From Arthrobacter jinronghuae (GTDB lineage: Bacteria; Actinomycetota; Actinomycetes; Actinomycetales; Micrococcaceae), in NCBI RefSeq assembly GCF_025244825.1, contig NZ_CP104263.1:1302001-1366000 (forward strand): 64,000 nucleotides of DNA, read 5' to 3'. Below the pieces are notes generated by a model. The model did no database searches. It was given only the letters and a program-made list of their open reading frames with translations, and was not told the DNA's origin. Numbering within the stretch: the stretch's first letter is position 1; each line of letters starts with the position of its first letter. The position numbers were made by a program, and so were the translations under genes. Of this stretch, positions 53,088-61,321 are shown piece after piece.

Positions 53088-53297
53088 GTTCGCTTTCAAG
53101 AGTGGGGGATGCGGCTGTGCCGCTGCGGACGGCGTTCACGGTCAACGAGCAGGAAATGCTCCTGCCGGACGCCGGGACGGCTTCGTCCCCTCAAGCCTAG
53201 TGCACACCTGCGCACGGGAAAGGTTCCCTGATGCAGGGGGCGTGGCCGATATAACGGGGGACTGGTGGCGGCAGTGTCGGCCTGTCACCGTTAACGC

Positions 53298-54110
53298 GTG
53301 CAGAGCCGTGAAATTCCCGAGGGGCTGGTGTCCCGCCTGCGGGAGGCAGGGTGCGTCTTCGCTGAAGAAGAAGCGCTCCTGCTGTTGTCGGACGCCCCGG
53401 GCGCAGCGGTGCTGGAGCTCATGGTGGCCCGTCGGCTGGCCGGGCAGCCGTTGGAACAGATTCTTGGCTGGGCGTCTTTCGGAGGTCTTCGGGTTGCGCT
53501 GCGGCCGGGAGTCTTTGTTCCACGGCGGCGTACGGAGTTCCTGGCCGCACAGGCGGTTCATGTGCTTGCAGGACGGCGTACGGCCCTGGTGGTGGACTTG
53601 TGCTGCGGGTCGGGGGCAGTCGCGATGGTAATCTCGGCGGCCGTACCGGACTGCCGGATATACGCCGTCGACCTTCACCCGGAAGCAGTCGAATGTGCCC
53701 GCAGCAATCTGCCGCAGGCCTCCGTCCTGGAGGGGAACCTCTTTCTGGCGCTGCCCGGCGAGCTGCGCGGGAAGGTCGACCTCGTTGTTGCCAACGCACC
53801 CTACGTCCCCACCGCGGCATTGGCCACGCTGCCGCGCGAAGCACGGAACTACGAGCCCGCCGCCACCTTCGACGGCGGCCGGGACGGACTCGATACGGTG
53901 GGACGCATCATCAGCGAAGCTCCGCAGTGGCTCGGTTCCCGGGGGAAGGTCCTGCTCGAATGCAGCGGGGAACAGGCAAGTGCGGTGAGCGGGCTGTTTG
54001 CCGCGGCAGGCCTGTCCCCGCAGATTCTCCGGGATGAGGAAACCGATGCCACGGTTGCGGTGGGCAGCGCACCGCCCCGGAGGACCAAGGGCATCGGGCT
54101 AACCGGTTAA
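53298..54110 (+). CDS. PrmC/HemK-like N5-glutamine methyltransferase, unknown substrate
   Basis: A 270-residue SAM enzyme. LVVDLCCGSGAVAM (motif I) and IYAVDLHPEA are clear. The active-site tetrad is NAPY (residues 166-169) where release-factor methyltransferases have NPPY. A PrmC-like N-terminal helical domain is present but short. A group of actinobacterial PrmC paralogues with unknown substrate has this feature. GTG 53298 is the only plausible start nearby. Confidence 0.8.
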   Translation: MQSREIPEGLVSRLREAGCVFAEEEALLLLSDAPGAAVLELMVARRLAGQPLEQILGWASFGGLRVALRPGVFVPRRRTEFLAAQAVHVLAGRRTALVVDLCCGSGAVAMVISAAVPDCRIYAVDLHPEAVECARSNLPQASVLEGNLFLALPGELRGKVDLVVANAPYVPTAALATLPREARNYEPAATFDGGRDGLDTVGRIISEAPQWLGSRGKVLLECSGEQASAVSGLFAAAGLSPQILRDEETDATVAVGSAPPRRTKGIGLTG

Positions 54111-54113
54111 ACT
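54108..54113 (+). promoter_or_regulatory. -10 box of the Nudix gene (leaderless type)
   Basis: TAAACT, whose TAA is also the stop of the preceding gene, 6 nt before GTG 54120. Confidence 0.5.
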
Positions 54114-54119
54114 CGGGGT

Positions 54120-54599
54120 GTGCATTCAGAAGAGAACTCCAGCCAGACCGGTACAACAGCTCCCCGTTCATCGCCCGCTGTGCAGGTGGTGGGCGCTGCA
54201 ATCCTGGATTCCTTGGCCAGGCCCTCGAAGCTCCTGGCAGCACGCCGAAGCGCTCCCGAAGCGCTCGCCGGATTATGGGAGTTCCCCGGCGGAAAGGTGG
54301 AACCGGGGGAAGGCTGCATGGAGGCGCTGCACCGGGAACTGGCAGAGGAGCTCGGGATCAGGGTCGAGTTGGGTGCTGAAGTCCCTCGCCCCTTGGAGCA
54401 GGGCTGGCCGCTCAACCGCTCCGCCGCAATGCGCGTGTGGCTGGCAGAAGTCACCGATGGGACCCCCGAGCCGCTGGAAGACCACGACGAGCTTCGCTGG
54501 GTGGAGCTCACCGAAAAGGCATTGATGGAGCTGCCCTGGATACCGGCTGATCTGCCGATCGTTACCGCCCTGCAGCAAACGGTTGCTGCCGGAAGTTAG
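54120..54599 (+). CDS. Nudix hydrolase, MutT-like
   Basis: A 159-residue pyrophosphohydrolase. The Nudix box runs from GGKVEPGEG to RELAEELGI (about residues 58-79) and is complete, with the Glu residues for Mg binding. LWEFPGGK and ELRWVEL fit MutT-type 8-oxo-dGTPase or CTP pyrophosphohydrolase. GTG 54120 fits a leaderless mRNA. Adjacent to an SOS-boxed gene, which suits a damage role, but this is inference. Confidence 0.85.
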   Translation: MHSEENSSQTGTTAPRSSPAVQVVGAAILDSLARPSKLLAARRSAPEALAGLWEFPGGKVEPGEGCMEALHRELAEELGIRVELGAEVPRPLEQGWPLNRSAAMRVWLAEVTDGTPEPLEDHDELRWVELTEKALMELPWIPADLPIVTALQQTVAAGS

Positions 54600-55750
54600 A
54601 ACAGTGCCTCTTGGCTGGCAGCCGGTGCGGCATCCGGCCTTCCCGCTCCGGGAGCGGTTTCCCCCGCCGGCCGCAGGAACCGGGCGCCGCCGGTGAAGCC
54701 GTACTTGGCTTTGAAGAACCGGATCCGCCCGGCCAGCCAGTCGCGGTATTCCTTGGATGCGTAGGTGCCCTTGCCGTACAGGTCGGCGTACTTGCCGGAC
54801 AGCTCCGGGTAGTGCCGGGCCAGGAACTGCAGGTACCACTCGCGGGCTCCGGGTCGCAGGTGCAGTGCTCCTGCCGTGACACCCGTGGCCCCGGCAGCAG
54901 CAAGCGCGGAGAAAAGGGCGTCCAGGGATTCGTCGCCGTCGGTAAGCCACGGCAGGATGGGCATGGCCATGACCGAGCACGGCAGGCCGGCGTCCCGGAG
55001 GCGGCTGATCAGCTCCAGCCGTGCACGGGGTGTGGGCGTTCCCGGTTCCGCCCGCTTGGCCAGTTCCGGATCCACCAGCGCCAGTGAAATGCCCATCCCG
55101 ATCTCGGTCTGGGCGGAGGCTTCCTTCAGGAGCGGGATGTCCCGCGCCAGCAGGGTGCCCTTCGTCAGGATGGAGAACGGGGTGCCGCTGTCTGCCAGCG
55201 CACGGATGATGCCGGGCATCAGCTTGTAGCGGCCCTCGGCGCGCTGATAGGGATCAGTGTTGGTTCCCATGGCCACATGGTGGTGCTGCCAGGAGGGCCG
55301 GGTGAGTTCCCGCCGCAGGACCTCGGCAGCATTGACCTTGACCACCAGCTGGCTGTCGAAATCTGCGCCGCTGTCCATATCCAGGTAGGTGTGGGTCTTG
55401 CGGGCGAAGCAGTAAACGCAGGCATGGCTGCAGCCGCGGTACGGATTGACGGTCCATTCAAAGGGCATGTTCGAGCCGCCGCCCACCTTGTTCAGTACCG
55501 ACTTGGCCAGGACCTCGTGGAACGTCACCCCGGCAAAGTCCGGAGTGCGGACGGAACGGACCAGGCCCTGCAGGGGAATCAGGGGATCGGTGGTGCCGGG
55601 CCCGGCGGGAAGGGGCAGCGCGGAATCGGCTGCCGCAGAGCCGGGAGCGTCTGTGCCTGGAGGTGTTGTCCGGGAAGCTGTGACGCGACCGGTGCGGTTA
55701 TCGTCGCCCTGCGCGGGCGGTGCATTGAGTTCCTGACCTTGCCACCTCAT
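54596..55750 (-). CDS. radical SAM protein, Rv2578c family
   Basis: A 384-residue protein. NPYRGCSHACVYCFARKTH carries the radical SAM cluster Cys107, Cys111 and Cys114. The family (similar to spore photoproduct lyase-like SplB proteins) includes mycobacterial Rv2578c, a gene of the LexA regulon. The first 60 residues are low complexity. ATG 55750 lies 9 bp from a SOS box. The stop overlaps that of the Nudix gene. Reaction unknown. Confidence 0.85.
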   Translation of the reverse strand: MRWQGQELNAPPAQGDDNRTGRVTASRTTPPGTDAPGSAAADSALPLPAGPGTTDPLIPLQGLVRSVRTPDFAGVTFHEVLAKSVLNKVGGGSNMPFEWTVNPYRGCSHACVYCFARKTHTYLDMDSGADFDSQLVVKVNAAEVLRRELTRPSWQHHHVAMGTNTDPYQRAEGRYKLMPGIIRALADSGTPFSILTKGTLLARDIPLLKEASAQTEIGMGISLALVDPELAKRAEPGTPTPRARLELISRLRDAGLPCSVMAMPILPWLTDGDESLDALFSALAAAGATGVTAGALHLRPGAREWYLQFLARHYPELSGKYADLYGKGTYASKEYRDWLAGRIRFFKAKYGFTGGARFLRPAGETAPGAGRPDAAPAASQEALF

Positions 55751-55758
55751 TCCCTTAT

Positions 55759-55774
55759 TAGAACATATGTTCGA
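55759..55774. promoter_or_regulatory. SOS box of the Rv2578c-like gene
   Basis: TAGAACATATGTTCGA, one mismatch to TCGAAC-N4-GTTCGA. It ends 8 bp before the ATG (55750, minus strand) and covers a possible -10 (TATGTT on the minus strand), so LexA would block RNA polymerase. Confidence 0.8.
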
Positions 55775-55788
55775 ATCGAGGGATAGCT

Positions 55789-56286
55789 CTAGCTGCTGCG
55801 GAACGGATGGCGGGGTCGGCCCGGACCGGCGGCCCGGGGACGCCGCCGCGGCCTTCCGGGGTTCGGACGGTAGCCGCCGTCGCGCAGTCCTGCGAGCCGT
55901 TCAAACGGATTCCCCGAGGCCGGATCCCCGGCGAAGGCGCGGGAGAGGGCCGCGGCGGCGAAGTACGCCGGCAGAAAGAACGGGCCCAGGAGTGCGTACT
56001 GCGAGCTGTGGCGGATCTCGTGGCGCAGCAGCGGGCTGTCCGGCGCGTGGATGCGGCGGGCCGAGGAGGAACGGTAGAGGACCACGTTGCCGACGGTGAA
56101 GGCGGCCGCACGGGGGAGGGGAAGCGGATAGCCCTCGGCGAGGGTGACCTTCTGCGGCCCCGGGGTGATGCTGCACCCGGTTGCCCGTGCCAGCAGCACA
56201 CCCGCAGGGGTGGAGAGATTCAACAGATTGATCCAGCGGCGGATGGAGACTGCGTGCGGGCGGAGAACGATCGGTACGGACGGCAT
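55789..56286 (-). CDS. small protein with HExRH motif, unknown function
   Basis: A 165-residue protein. LLRHEIRHSSQYALLG contains a HExxH-like motif (HEIRH) next to a hydrophobic helix (FFLPAYFAAAAL), a layout seen in DUF4157-like proteins. GNVVLY and a Pro-rich basic C-terminus are other features. ATG 56286 follows GGAGGT, a strong ribosome binding site; a longer frame upstream overlaps pheS and is not coding. Peptidase activity is not proven. Confidence 0.6.
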   Translation of the reverse strand: MPSVPIVLRPHAVSIRRWINLLNLSTPAGVLLARATGCSITPGPQKVTLAEGYPLPLPRAAAFTVGNVVLYRSSSARRIHAPDSPLLRHEIRHSSQYALLGPFFLPAYFAAAALSRAFAGDPASGNPFERLAGLRDGGYRPNPGRPRRRPRAAGPGRPRHPFRSS

Positions 56287-56331
56287 GGCACCTCCCTGCG
56301 GCAGTATGACGGCCCAGTCGGGGGCGTCTAC

Positions 56332-56337
56332 TAGACT
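56332..56337 (+). promoter_or_regulatory. -10 box of pheS-pheT
   Basis: TAGACT, with a leader of about 45 nt before the pheS ATG. No T-box structure and no Phe-rich leader peptide were found. Confidence 0.4.
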
Positions 56338-56389
56338 TGCAATGATAAGCCAGAACCCAACTAGGGCCGGAAACAGGTAAGAACAGTAC

Positions 56390-57487
56390 ATGTCTAACTC
56401 CACACCGGGGACCGGTTCCCCAGATACTTCCCCTGAGGGCACCCAGCCCGAGCCGCCGAATCCGCTGGATGAAGCCGCCATAGCAGCCGCCGTCGAGCAG
56501 GCGCTCGCCGCCATTGCCGCTGCCGCGGACTTGAGCGAGCTCAAGGAGGTCCGGATTGCCGTCACCGGCGAGAAGTCGGCGCTGAGCGGAGCGAACCGGG
56601 CCATCGGCAAGCTCCCCAAGGACCAGAAGGCCGCCGCCGGCAAGCTCGTGGGCCCCGCCCGCGGCCGGATCAACTCCGCGCTCGCCGCCCGCACCGTTGA
56701 GCTCGAAGCGGAGCGGGACGCCCGGATCCTCGTCGAAGAGGCCGTGGACGTCACAGCAGCTCCCCGCCGCCGTCACATCGGCGGCCGGCATCCCATCTCC
56801 ACCCTGCAGGACCGGGTGGCGGATGTGTTCGTCGGCATGGGCTGGGAAATCGCGGAAGGCCCCGAGGTGGAATCCGAGTGGTTCAACTTCGACGCACTGA
56901 ACTTCAAGCCGGACCACCCGGCCCGGGAAATGCAGGACACCTTCTTCGTGGAGCCGCCCGAGGCGCACCTGGTGATGCGGACGCACACCTCACCGGTGCA
57001 GGTCCGCTCCATGCTTGAACGGGACCTGCCGATTTACGTGCTGTGCCCCGGCAAGGTGTTCCGCACCGACGAGCTGGACGCCACACACACCCCGGTCTTC
57101 CACCAGTTCGAAGGCCTGGCCATCGACAAGGGCCTGACCATGGCTGACCTGGTCGGCACCCTGGAACACTTCACCCGTGTCCTTTTCGGCGATGAGGCAA
57201 AGGTCCGGCTCCGCCCGAACTACTTCCCCTTCACCGAGCCCAGCGCCGAACTGGACATCTGGCACCCGGGCGCCAAGGGCGGCCCGCGCTGGATCGAATG
57301 GGGCGGCTGCGGCATGGTCAACCCCAACGTGCTCCGCGCCGCCGGGATCGACCCCGAGGTCTATTCAGGATTTGCCTTCGGCATGGGCATTGACCGTGCC
57401 CTCATGTTCCGCAACGAGGTTTCGGACATGCACGAAATGATTGAAGGCGACGTACGTTTCAGCGAACACTTCGGGATGGAGATCTAA
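56390..57487 (+). CDS. pheS: phenylalanine-tRNA ligase alpha subunit
   Basis: The catalytic subunit of PheRS. The protein has 365 residues. A coiled-coil N-terminus is followed by motif 2 (VFRTDELDATHTPVFHQFEGL) and motif 3 (GFAFGMGIDRALMF). RRRHIGGRHPIS before the catalytic core is conserved. ATG 56390. The pheT GTG follows the stop with no gap. Confidence 0.97.
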   Translation: MSNSTPGTGSPDTSPEGTQPEPPNPLDEAAIAAAVEQALAAIAAAADLSELKEVRIAVTGEKSALSGANRAIGKLPKDQKAAAGKLVGPARGRINSALAARTVELEAERDARILVEEAVDVTAAPRRRHIGGRHPISTLQDRVADVFVGMGWEIAEGPEVESEWFNFDALNFKPDHPAREMQDTFFVEPPEAHLVMRTHTSPVQVRSMLERDLPIYVLCPGKVFRTDELDATHTPVFHQFEGLAIDKGLTMADLVGTLEHFTRVLFGDEAKVRLRPNYFPFTEPSAELDIWHPGAKGGPRWIEWGGCGMVNPNVLRAAGIDPEVYSGFAFGMGIDRALMFRNEVSDMHEMIEGDVRFSEHFGMEI

Positions 57488-60025
57488 GTGAGAATCCCAC
57501 TTTCCTGGCTGCGCGAGTATGCCCAGGTGCCGGCGGACGCAACCGCCGAAGACGTAATGGAAGACCTCGTGAAGGTCGGCCTGGAGGAGGAGGACGTCCA
57601 CCGTCCCACCGACGAGCTGCAGGGTCCGATCGTGGTGGGCCAGGTGCTCAGCATGGAGCCGGAGGCCCAGAGCAACGGCAAGACCATCAACTGGTGCTCG
57701 GTCCGGGTGGTTCCGGAAGGTGCCGAGCAGACCCTGACCGGCAAGGGCATCGAGCCCTCCGGCGTGCAGGGCATCGTCTGCGGCGCGCACAACTTCAAGG
57801 TGGGGGACAAGGTTGTTGTCACCCTGCCCGGTGCCGTGCTGCCCGGAGACTTCCGCATCAGCCCGCGCAAGACCTACGGCCACGTCTCGGCCGGCATGAT
57901 TGCCTCCGTCCGTGAACTCGGCATCGGCGAGGACCATGACGGCATCCTGGTGCTTTCCACCCTGGGGCTGGACCCCGAGGTAGGCACGGACGCGATGGAG
58001 CTCCTGGGCCTGTACGACCAGGCGGCGGAAATCAACGTCACCCCTGACCGCGGCTATGTCTTCTCCATCCGCGGCGCCGCCCGCGAATACGCCCACGCCA
58101 CGGGCACCAAGTTCACTGACCCGGCTGCCGCCGTCGTTGTTCCGCAGGCCGACGGCAACGGTTACCCGGTGCGTCTCGACGACGCCGCGCCCATCTACGG
58201 CAAGCCCGGCTGCGACCGGTTCGTGGCACGGACCGTCCGCGGCGTCGATACCTCCCGGCCCACCCCGCCGTGGATGTCCTCGCGCCTGCGCCTGGCCGGC
58301 ATGCGGTCCATCTCGCTTGTGGTCGACATTTCCAACTACGTGATGCTCGAACTCGGCCAGCCGCTGCACTTCTACGACCTGGATAAGCTCACCGGCGAGA
58401 TCGTGGTGCGCCGCGCAGCCCAGGGGGAGACCCTGAAGACCCTGGACGAGAAGGAACGCAGGCTTTCCCCGGAAGACCTGCTGATCACTGACGGCTCCGG
58501 TGCCATCGGCATCGCCGGCGTGATGGGTGGAGCTGCCACCGAGGTTGCCGACGGAACGCAGAACGTCCTGATCGAAGCCGCCCACTTTGAGGAAGTCAGT
58601 ATTGCCCGCTCCCGGCGCCGGCATAAGCTGCCCTCCGAAGCGTCCAAGCGCTTCGAACGCGGCGTGGACTGGAACGTGGCGGACGTCGCGGCGCAGCGTG
58701 CGGTGGACCTGCTGGTGGAACTCGCCGGCGGCACGGCCGACGAGTCCATTACCGACGTCGGCACGGCCCCCGCGCCGCGCCGCATCGAACTGGCTGCGCA
58801 GTTCCCGGCCCGGCTGATCGGCCTGGACTTCACCGAGTCCCAGATCACCGGAGCGCTCGAGGATCTGGGCGCCACCGTCGAGAAGACCGACGACGGCTAC
58901 CTGGTCACGCCCCCGAGCTGGCGCACGGACCTGGAGACGCGCGAGGACCTCACCGAGGAAATCATCCGGCTGGTCGGCTACGACAAGATCCCGTCCACCC
59001 TGCCGGTGGCCCCTCCCGGACGCGGTCTGACCCGTCTGCAGCAGCAGCGCCGCCGCCTGATGCAGTCCCTTGCGGCTGCCGGGCTCACCGAAGTGCTGGC
59101 CTACCCGTTTGTGACCGAGGCGGACAACAACACCTTCGGTGCACCTGTTGGCACGCGGCCGGCGCTCAAGCTGGCCAACCCGCTCAGCGCCGAGTACGGC
59201 TACCTGCGCACCTCGGTGCTGCCCGGTCTGTTCGAGGTGGCCAAGCGCAACATGTCCCGCGGCTTCCGTGACCTGGCCCTGTTCGAATCCGGCACGGTCT
59301 TCCTGCCCGGCGAGCACCTGGGCACGGAGAGCATCCCGCCGCTGGGCGCCAAGCCGTCCGACGACGTCCTCGATGAGCTGTATGCCGGAATTCCGGACCA
59401 GCCGCTGCACGTAGGTGTCCTGCTGGCCGGCCACGAATCCGCCCCCGGAGCAGGCAACACGCCGCGCGCCTGGGACTGGGCCGACGCCGTCGACTTCGCA
59501 AAGCTGATGGGCGACGTCCTGGGTGTGGAACTCGTGGTGGAACAGGGTACCCACCAGGCGTTCCACCCGGGCCGCACCGCACGCGTTGCCCTGCGCAGCG
59601 GTGAAACCGTGGGCTACGCCGGCGAACTGCACCCCAAGCTCCTGGCCGCACGGGACATGCCCGCCCGCACGGTGGCTGTGGAACTGAACGTGGATGCGAT
59701 TTTCGACGCCGCCCCCGACGTCATCGTGGCCCGTCCGATTTCCAGCTTCCCCATTTCCACGCAGGACGTGGCACTGGTGGTGGCAGAGGATGTTCCCGCC
59801 GAGCAGGTCCGCGAGGCACTGCGCGAGGGTGCGGGGGAACTGCTCGAAGACGTGGCACTGTTCGACGTCTACGCGGGCCAGGGCATTGAGCCCGGGCACA
59901 AGTCGCTCGCGTTCGCACTGCGCTTCCGCGCGCCGGACCGGACCCTGACCGCGGACGAAGCCTCCGAGGCGCGGGCGGCCGCCGTCGCCCTGGCCGCCGA
60001 ACGGTTCGGTGCCGTTCAGCGCTAG
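57488..60025 (+). CDS. pheT: phenylalanine-tRNA ligase beta subunit
   Basis: An 845-residue subunit with tRNA-binding OB fold (about residues 45-155), B3/4 editing domain (about 210-390), B5, a catalytic-like core and a C-terminal ferredoxin-fold anticodon-binding domain (from PISSFPISTQDVALVV near 749). The editing domain hydrolyses Tyr-tRNA-Phe. GTG 57488. Followed by a strong terminator. Confidence 0.97.
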   Translation: MRIPLSWLREYAQVPADATAEDVMEDLVKVGLEEEDVHRPTDELQGPIVVGQVLSMEPEAQSNGKTINWCSVRVVPEGAEQTLTGKGIEPSGVQGIVCGAHNFKVGDKVVVTLPGAVLPGDFRISPRKTYGHVSAGMIASVRELGIGEDHDGILVLSTLGLDPEVGTDAMELLGLYDQAAEINVTPDRGYVFSIRGAAREYAHATGTKFTDPAAAVVVPQADGNGYPVRLDDAAPIYGKPGCDRFVARTVRGVDTSRPTPPWMSSRLRLAGMRSISLVVDISNYVMLELGQPLHFYDLDKLTGEIVVRRAAQGETLKTLDEKERRLSPEDLLITDGSGAIGIAGVMGGAATEVADGTQNVLIEAAHFEEVSIARSRRRHKLPSEASKRFERGVDWNVADVAAQRAVDLLVELAGGTADESITDVGTAPAPRRIELAAQFPARLIGLDFTESQITGALEDLGATVEKTDDGYLVTPPSWRTDLETREDLTEEIIRLVGYDKIPSTLPVAPPGRGLTRLQQQRRRLMQSLAAAGLTEVLAYPFVTEADNNTFGAPVGTRPALKLANPLSAEYGYLRTSVLPGLFEVAKRNMSRGFRDLALFESGTVFLPGEHLGTESIPPLGAKPSDDVLDELYAGIPDQPLHVGVLLAGHESAPGAGNTPRAWDWADAVDFAKLMGDVLGVELVVEQGTHQAFHPGRTARVALRSGETVGYAGELHPKLLAARDMPARTVAVELNVDAIFDAAPDVIVARPISSFPISTQDVALVVAEDVPAEQVREALREGAGELLEDVALFDVYAGQGIEPGHKSLAFALRFRAPDRTLTADEASEARAAAVALAAERFGAVQR

Positions 60026-60041
60026 GGTTATCCAACCAGCC

Positions 60042-60081
60042 AGCAGGCTCCGCCGGATGTCGTTATCCGGCGGGGCCTGCT
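60042..60081 (+). terminator. terminator of pheS-pheT
   Basis: AGCAGGC (60042-60048) pairs with GCCTGCT (60075-60081), extended inward by CCGCCGGAT and ATCCGGCGG. The T run is short (gcgttt). Confidence 0.75.
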
Positions 60082-60162
60082 GCGTTTAAGCCCTGCCGGT
60101 GCAGATCAGTTTCCGGAGCCCGGCGGGAGCCACACCTGTCTGCCGCACTCCGGACCGTTCGC

Positions 60163-60168
60163 TAAGCT
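60163..60168 (+). promoter_or_regulatory. -10 box of the HAD gene (leaderless type)
   Basis: TAAGCT, 6 nt before ATG 60175. The same hexamer and spacing occur before hisC. Confidence 0.5.
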
Positions 60169-60174
60169 GTGGCG

Positions 60175-60786
60175 ATGACTCCCCGTGGAACCCGCTGGTA
60201 CCTCTTCGATTACGGCATGGTGATTTCGACGGCTCCTGCTCCGGAGGACTGGGGGCTGCTGGAGCAGGCAACCGGCTTCCGGGAGCTGGAGGCTGGAACG
60301 AGCCCGTACTGGCGACGGCGCGAAGACTTTGACGCCGGCCGGCTGACCCCGGCGCAGTACTGGGAAAGCGTGCTGGGCCGGGACGCGGGCCAGGCCGAGG
60401 TGGACACTCTGGAGGAACTGGACGCAGCGCAGTGGGCGCATCTGAATCCCCGGACTATGGGGGTTCTGGAGACGCTGCACAGCGAGGGAGCCAACCTTGC
60501 CCTGCTCTCCAACATGCCGGACGGCATGTCGCGCAGGTATTCCGCCGAATCGCCCTGGGCGCAGTATTTCTCCAAGCTGTACTTCAGCGGACGGATGGGC
60601 CTGGTGAAACCGGACCGGCAGATCTTCGAGCGGGTGGTTGCCGGTCTGGGTGCGGCTCCCGAGGACATCGTCTTCATAGACGACAACACGCAGAACATCT
60701 CTATGGCACGGACCATGGGGTTCCGAACGATCCTCCACACCGGCGGGACGGACCTGCGGGCGGAGCTTTCGGGGCTTGGCCGGTAA
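60175..60786 (+). CDS. HAD family hydrolase (HAD-IA, YihX-like)
   Basis: A 203-residue phosphatase-type protein. Motif I is FDYGMVIS, with the nucleophile Asp and a Gly in place of the second Asp, as in YihX-like HAD-IA proteins. LLSNMPDGM is motif II, GLVKPDRQIF motif III and VFIDDN motif IV. ATG 60175 was preferred over GTG 60169 on -10 spacing. Substrate unknown; YihX acts on glucose 1-phosphate. Confidence 0.8.
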   Translation: MTPRGTRWYLFDYGMVISTAPAPEDWGLLEQATGFRELEAGTSPYWRRREDFDAGRLTPAQYWESVLGRDAGQAEVDTLEELDAAQWAHLNPRTMGVLETLHSEGANLALLSNMPDGMSRRYSAESPWAQYFSKLYFSGRMGLVKPDRQIFERVVAGLGAAPEDIVFIDDNTQNISMARTMGFRTILHTGGTDLRAELSGLGR

Positions 60787-60820
60787 GTAGTGTGCCGACG
60801 CTGCGCGAGACAGTCCGCCG

Positions 60821-61207
60821 TCAGCGGCCACCCTTGGCGATGTAATCCGCTCCGTCGTAGTGCAGATTGAGGCTGTCGATCACGCCGTCCTCAAAGGTAA
60901 AAAATTCCGCGAATCGGACCGAACCGGCCGGCAGCTCGGCGTCGTAAAGGACCGCGGACCCCGATTCGTCGTGCACTTCGCGCAGGATGTTGATGCTCCG
61001 CACCGTTCCAATGAAGCCAGCGACCCCCTGCAGGAAGCCGTCCGTGGCATCGGGACGATGGCCTGCAAGGGAACCGGTGAAGTCCAGCCGGTCTGAAAGG
61101 AGGGCACGGAGTTCGCTGCCGTCACCATATGCCTGCGGTCCGGATGCCAGGACGCGGTAATACTCCTGGAGCGCAGCGGGAGCAGACCCGGAGAGAGTAT
61201 TGGCCAT
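60821..61207 (-). CDS. SnoaL-like / NTF2-fold protein
   Basis: A 128-residue alpha+beta protein of the NTF2-like superfamily (ALQEYYRVLAS, FAEFFTFEDGVIDSLNLHY). Such proteins can be small enzymes, often isomerases or cyclases, or ligand binders. ATG 61207 follows AAGGAG exactly 6 nt upstream; a TTG 18 nt further upstream is in frame. Function unknown. Confidence 0.7.
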   Translation of the reverse strand: MANTLSGSAPAALQEYYRVLASGPQAYGDGSELRALLSDRLDFTGSLAGHRPDATDGFLQGVAGFIGTVRSINILREVHDESGSAVLYDAELPAGSVRFAEFFTFEDGVIDSLNLHYDGADYIAKGGR

Positions 61208-61321
61208 GTTTACTCCTTGGTCCAAAGGGGCACAGGGCGTTCCGTGCGGAGACGGGATCCACGGCAGGTATTCCTGCTGCAGCTTTGTCCCGGAAATGCC
61301 AGTATGGGCAGGTTCTGTCGG

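Noticed and set aside
55759..55780. tRNA T-arm-like string (GTTCGAATC)
   Set aside because: It is part of the SOS box; no acceptor or anticodon stems surround it. No tRNA was found in the window.
56342..56380. A 12-codon frame (MISQNPTRAGNR) before pheS
   Set aside because: No phenylalanine codons and no attenuator stems; spacing from the -10 box is too short for a leaderless start.
57365..59899. An 844-codon minus-strand frame opposite pheT
   Set aside because: Same effect of GC content; composition is antisense-like and pheT is unmistakable.
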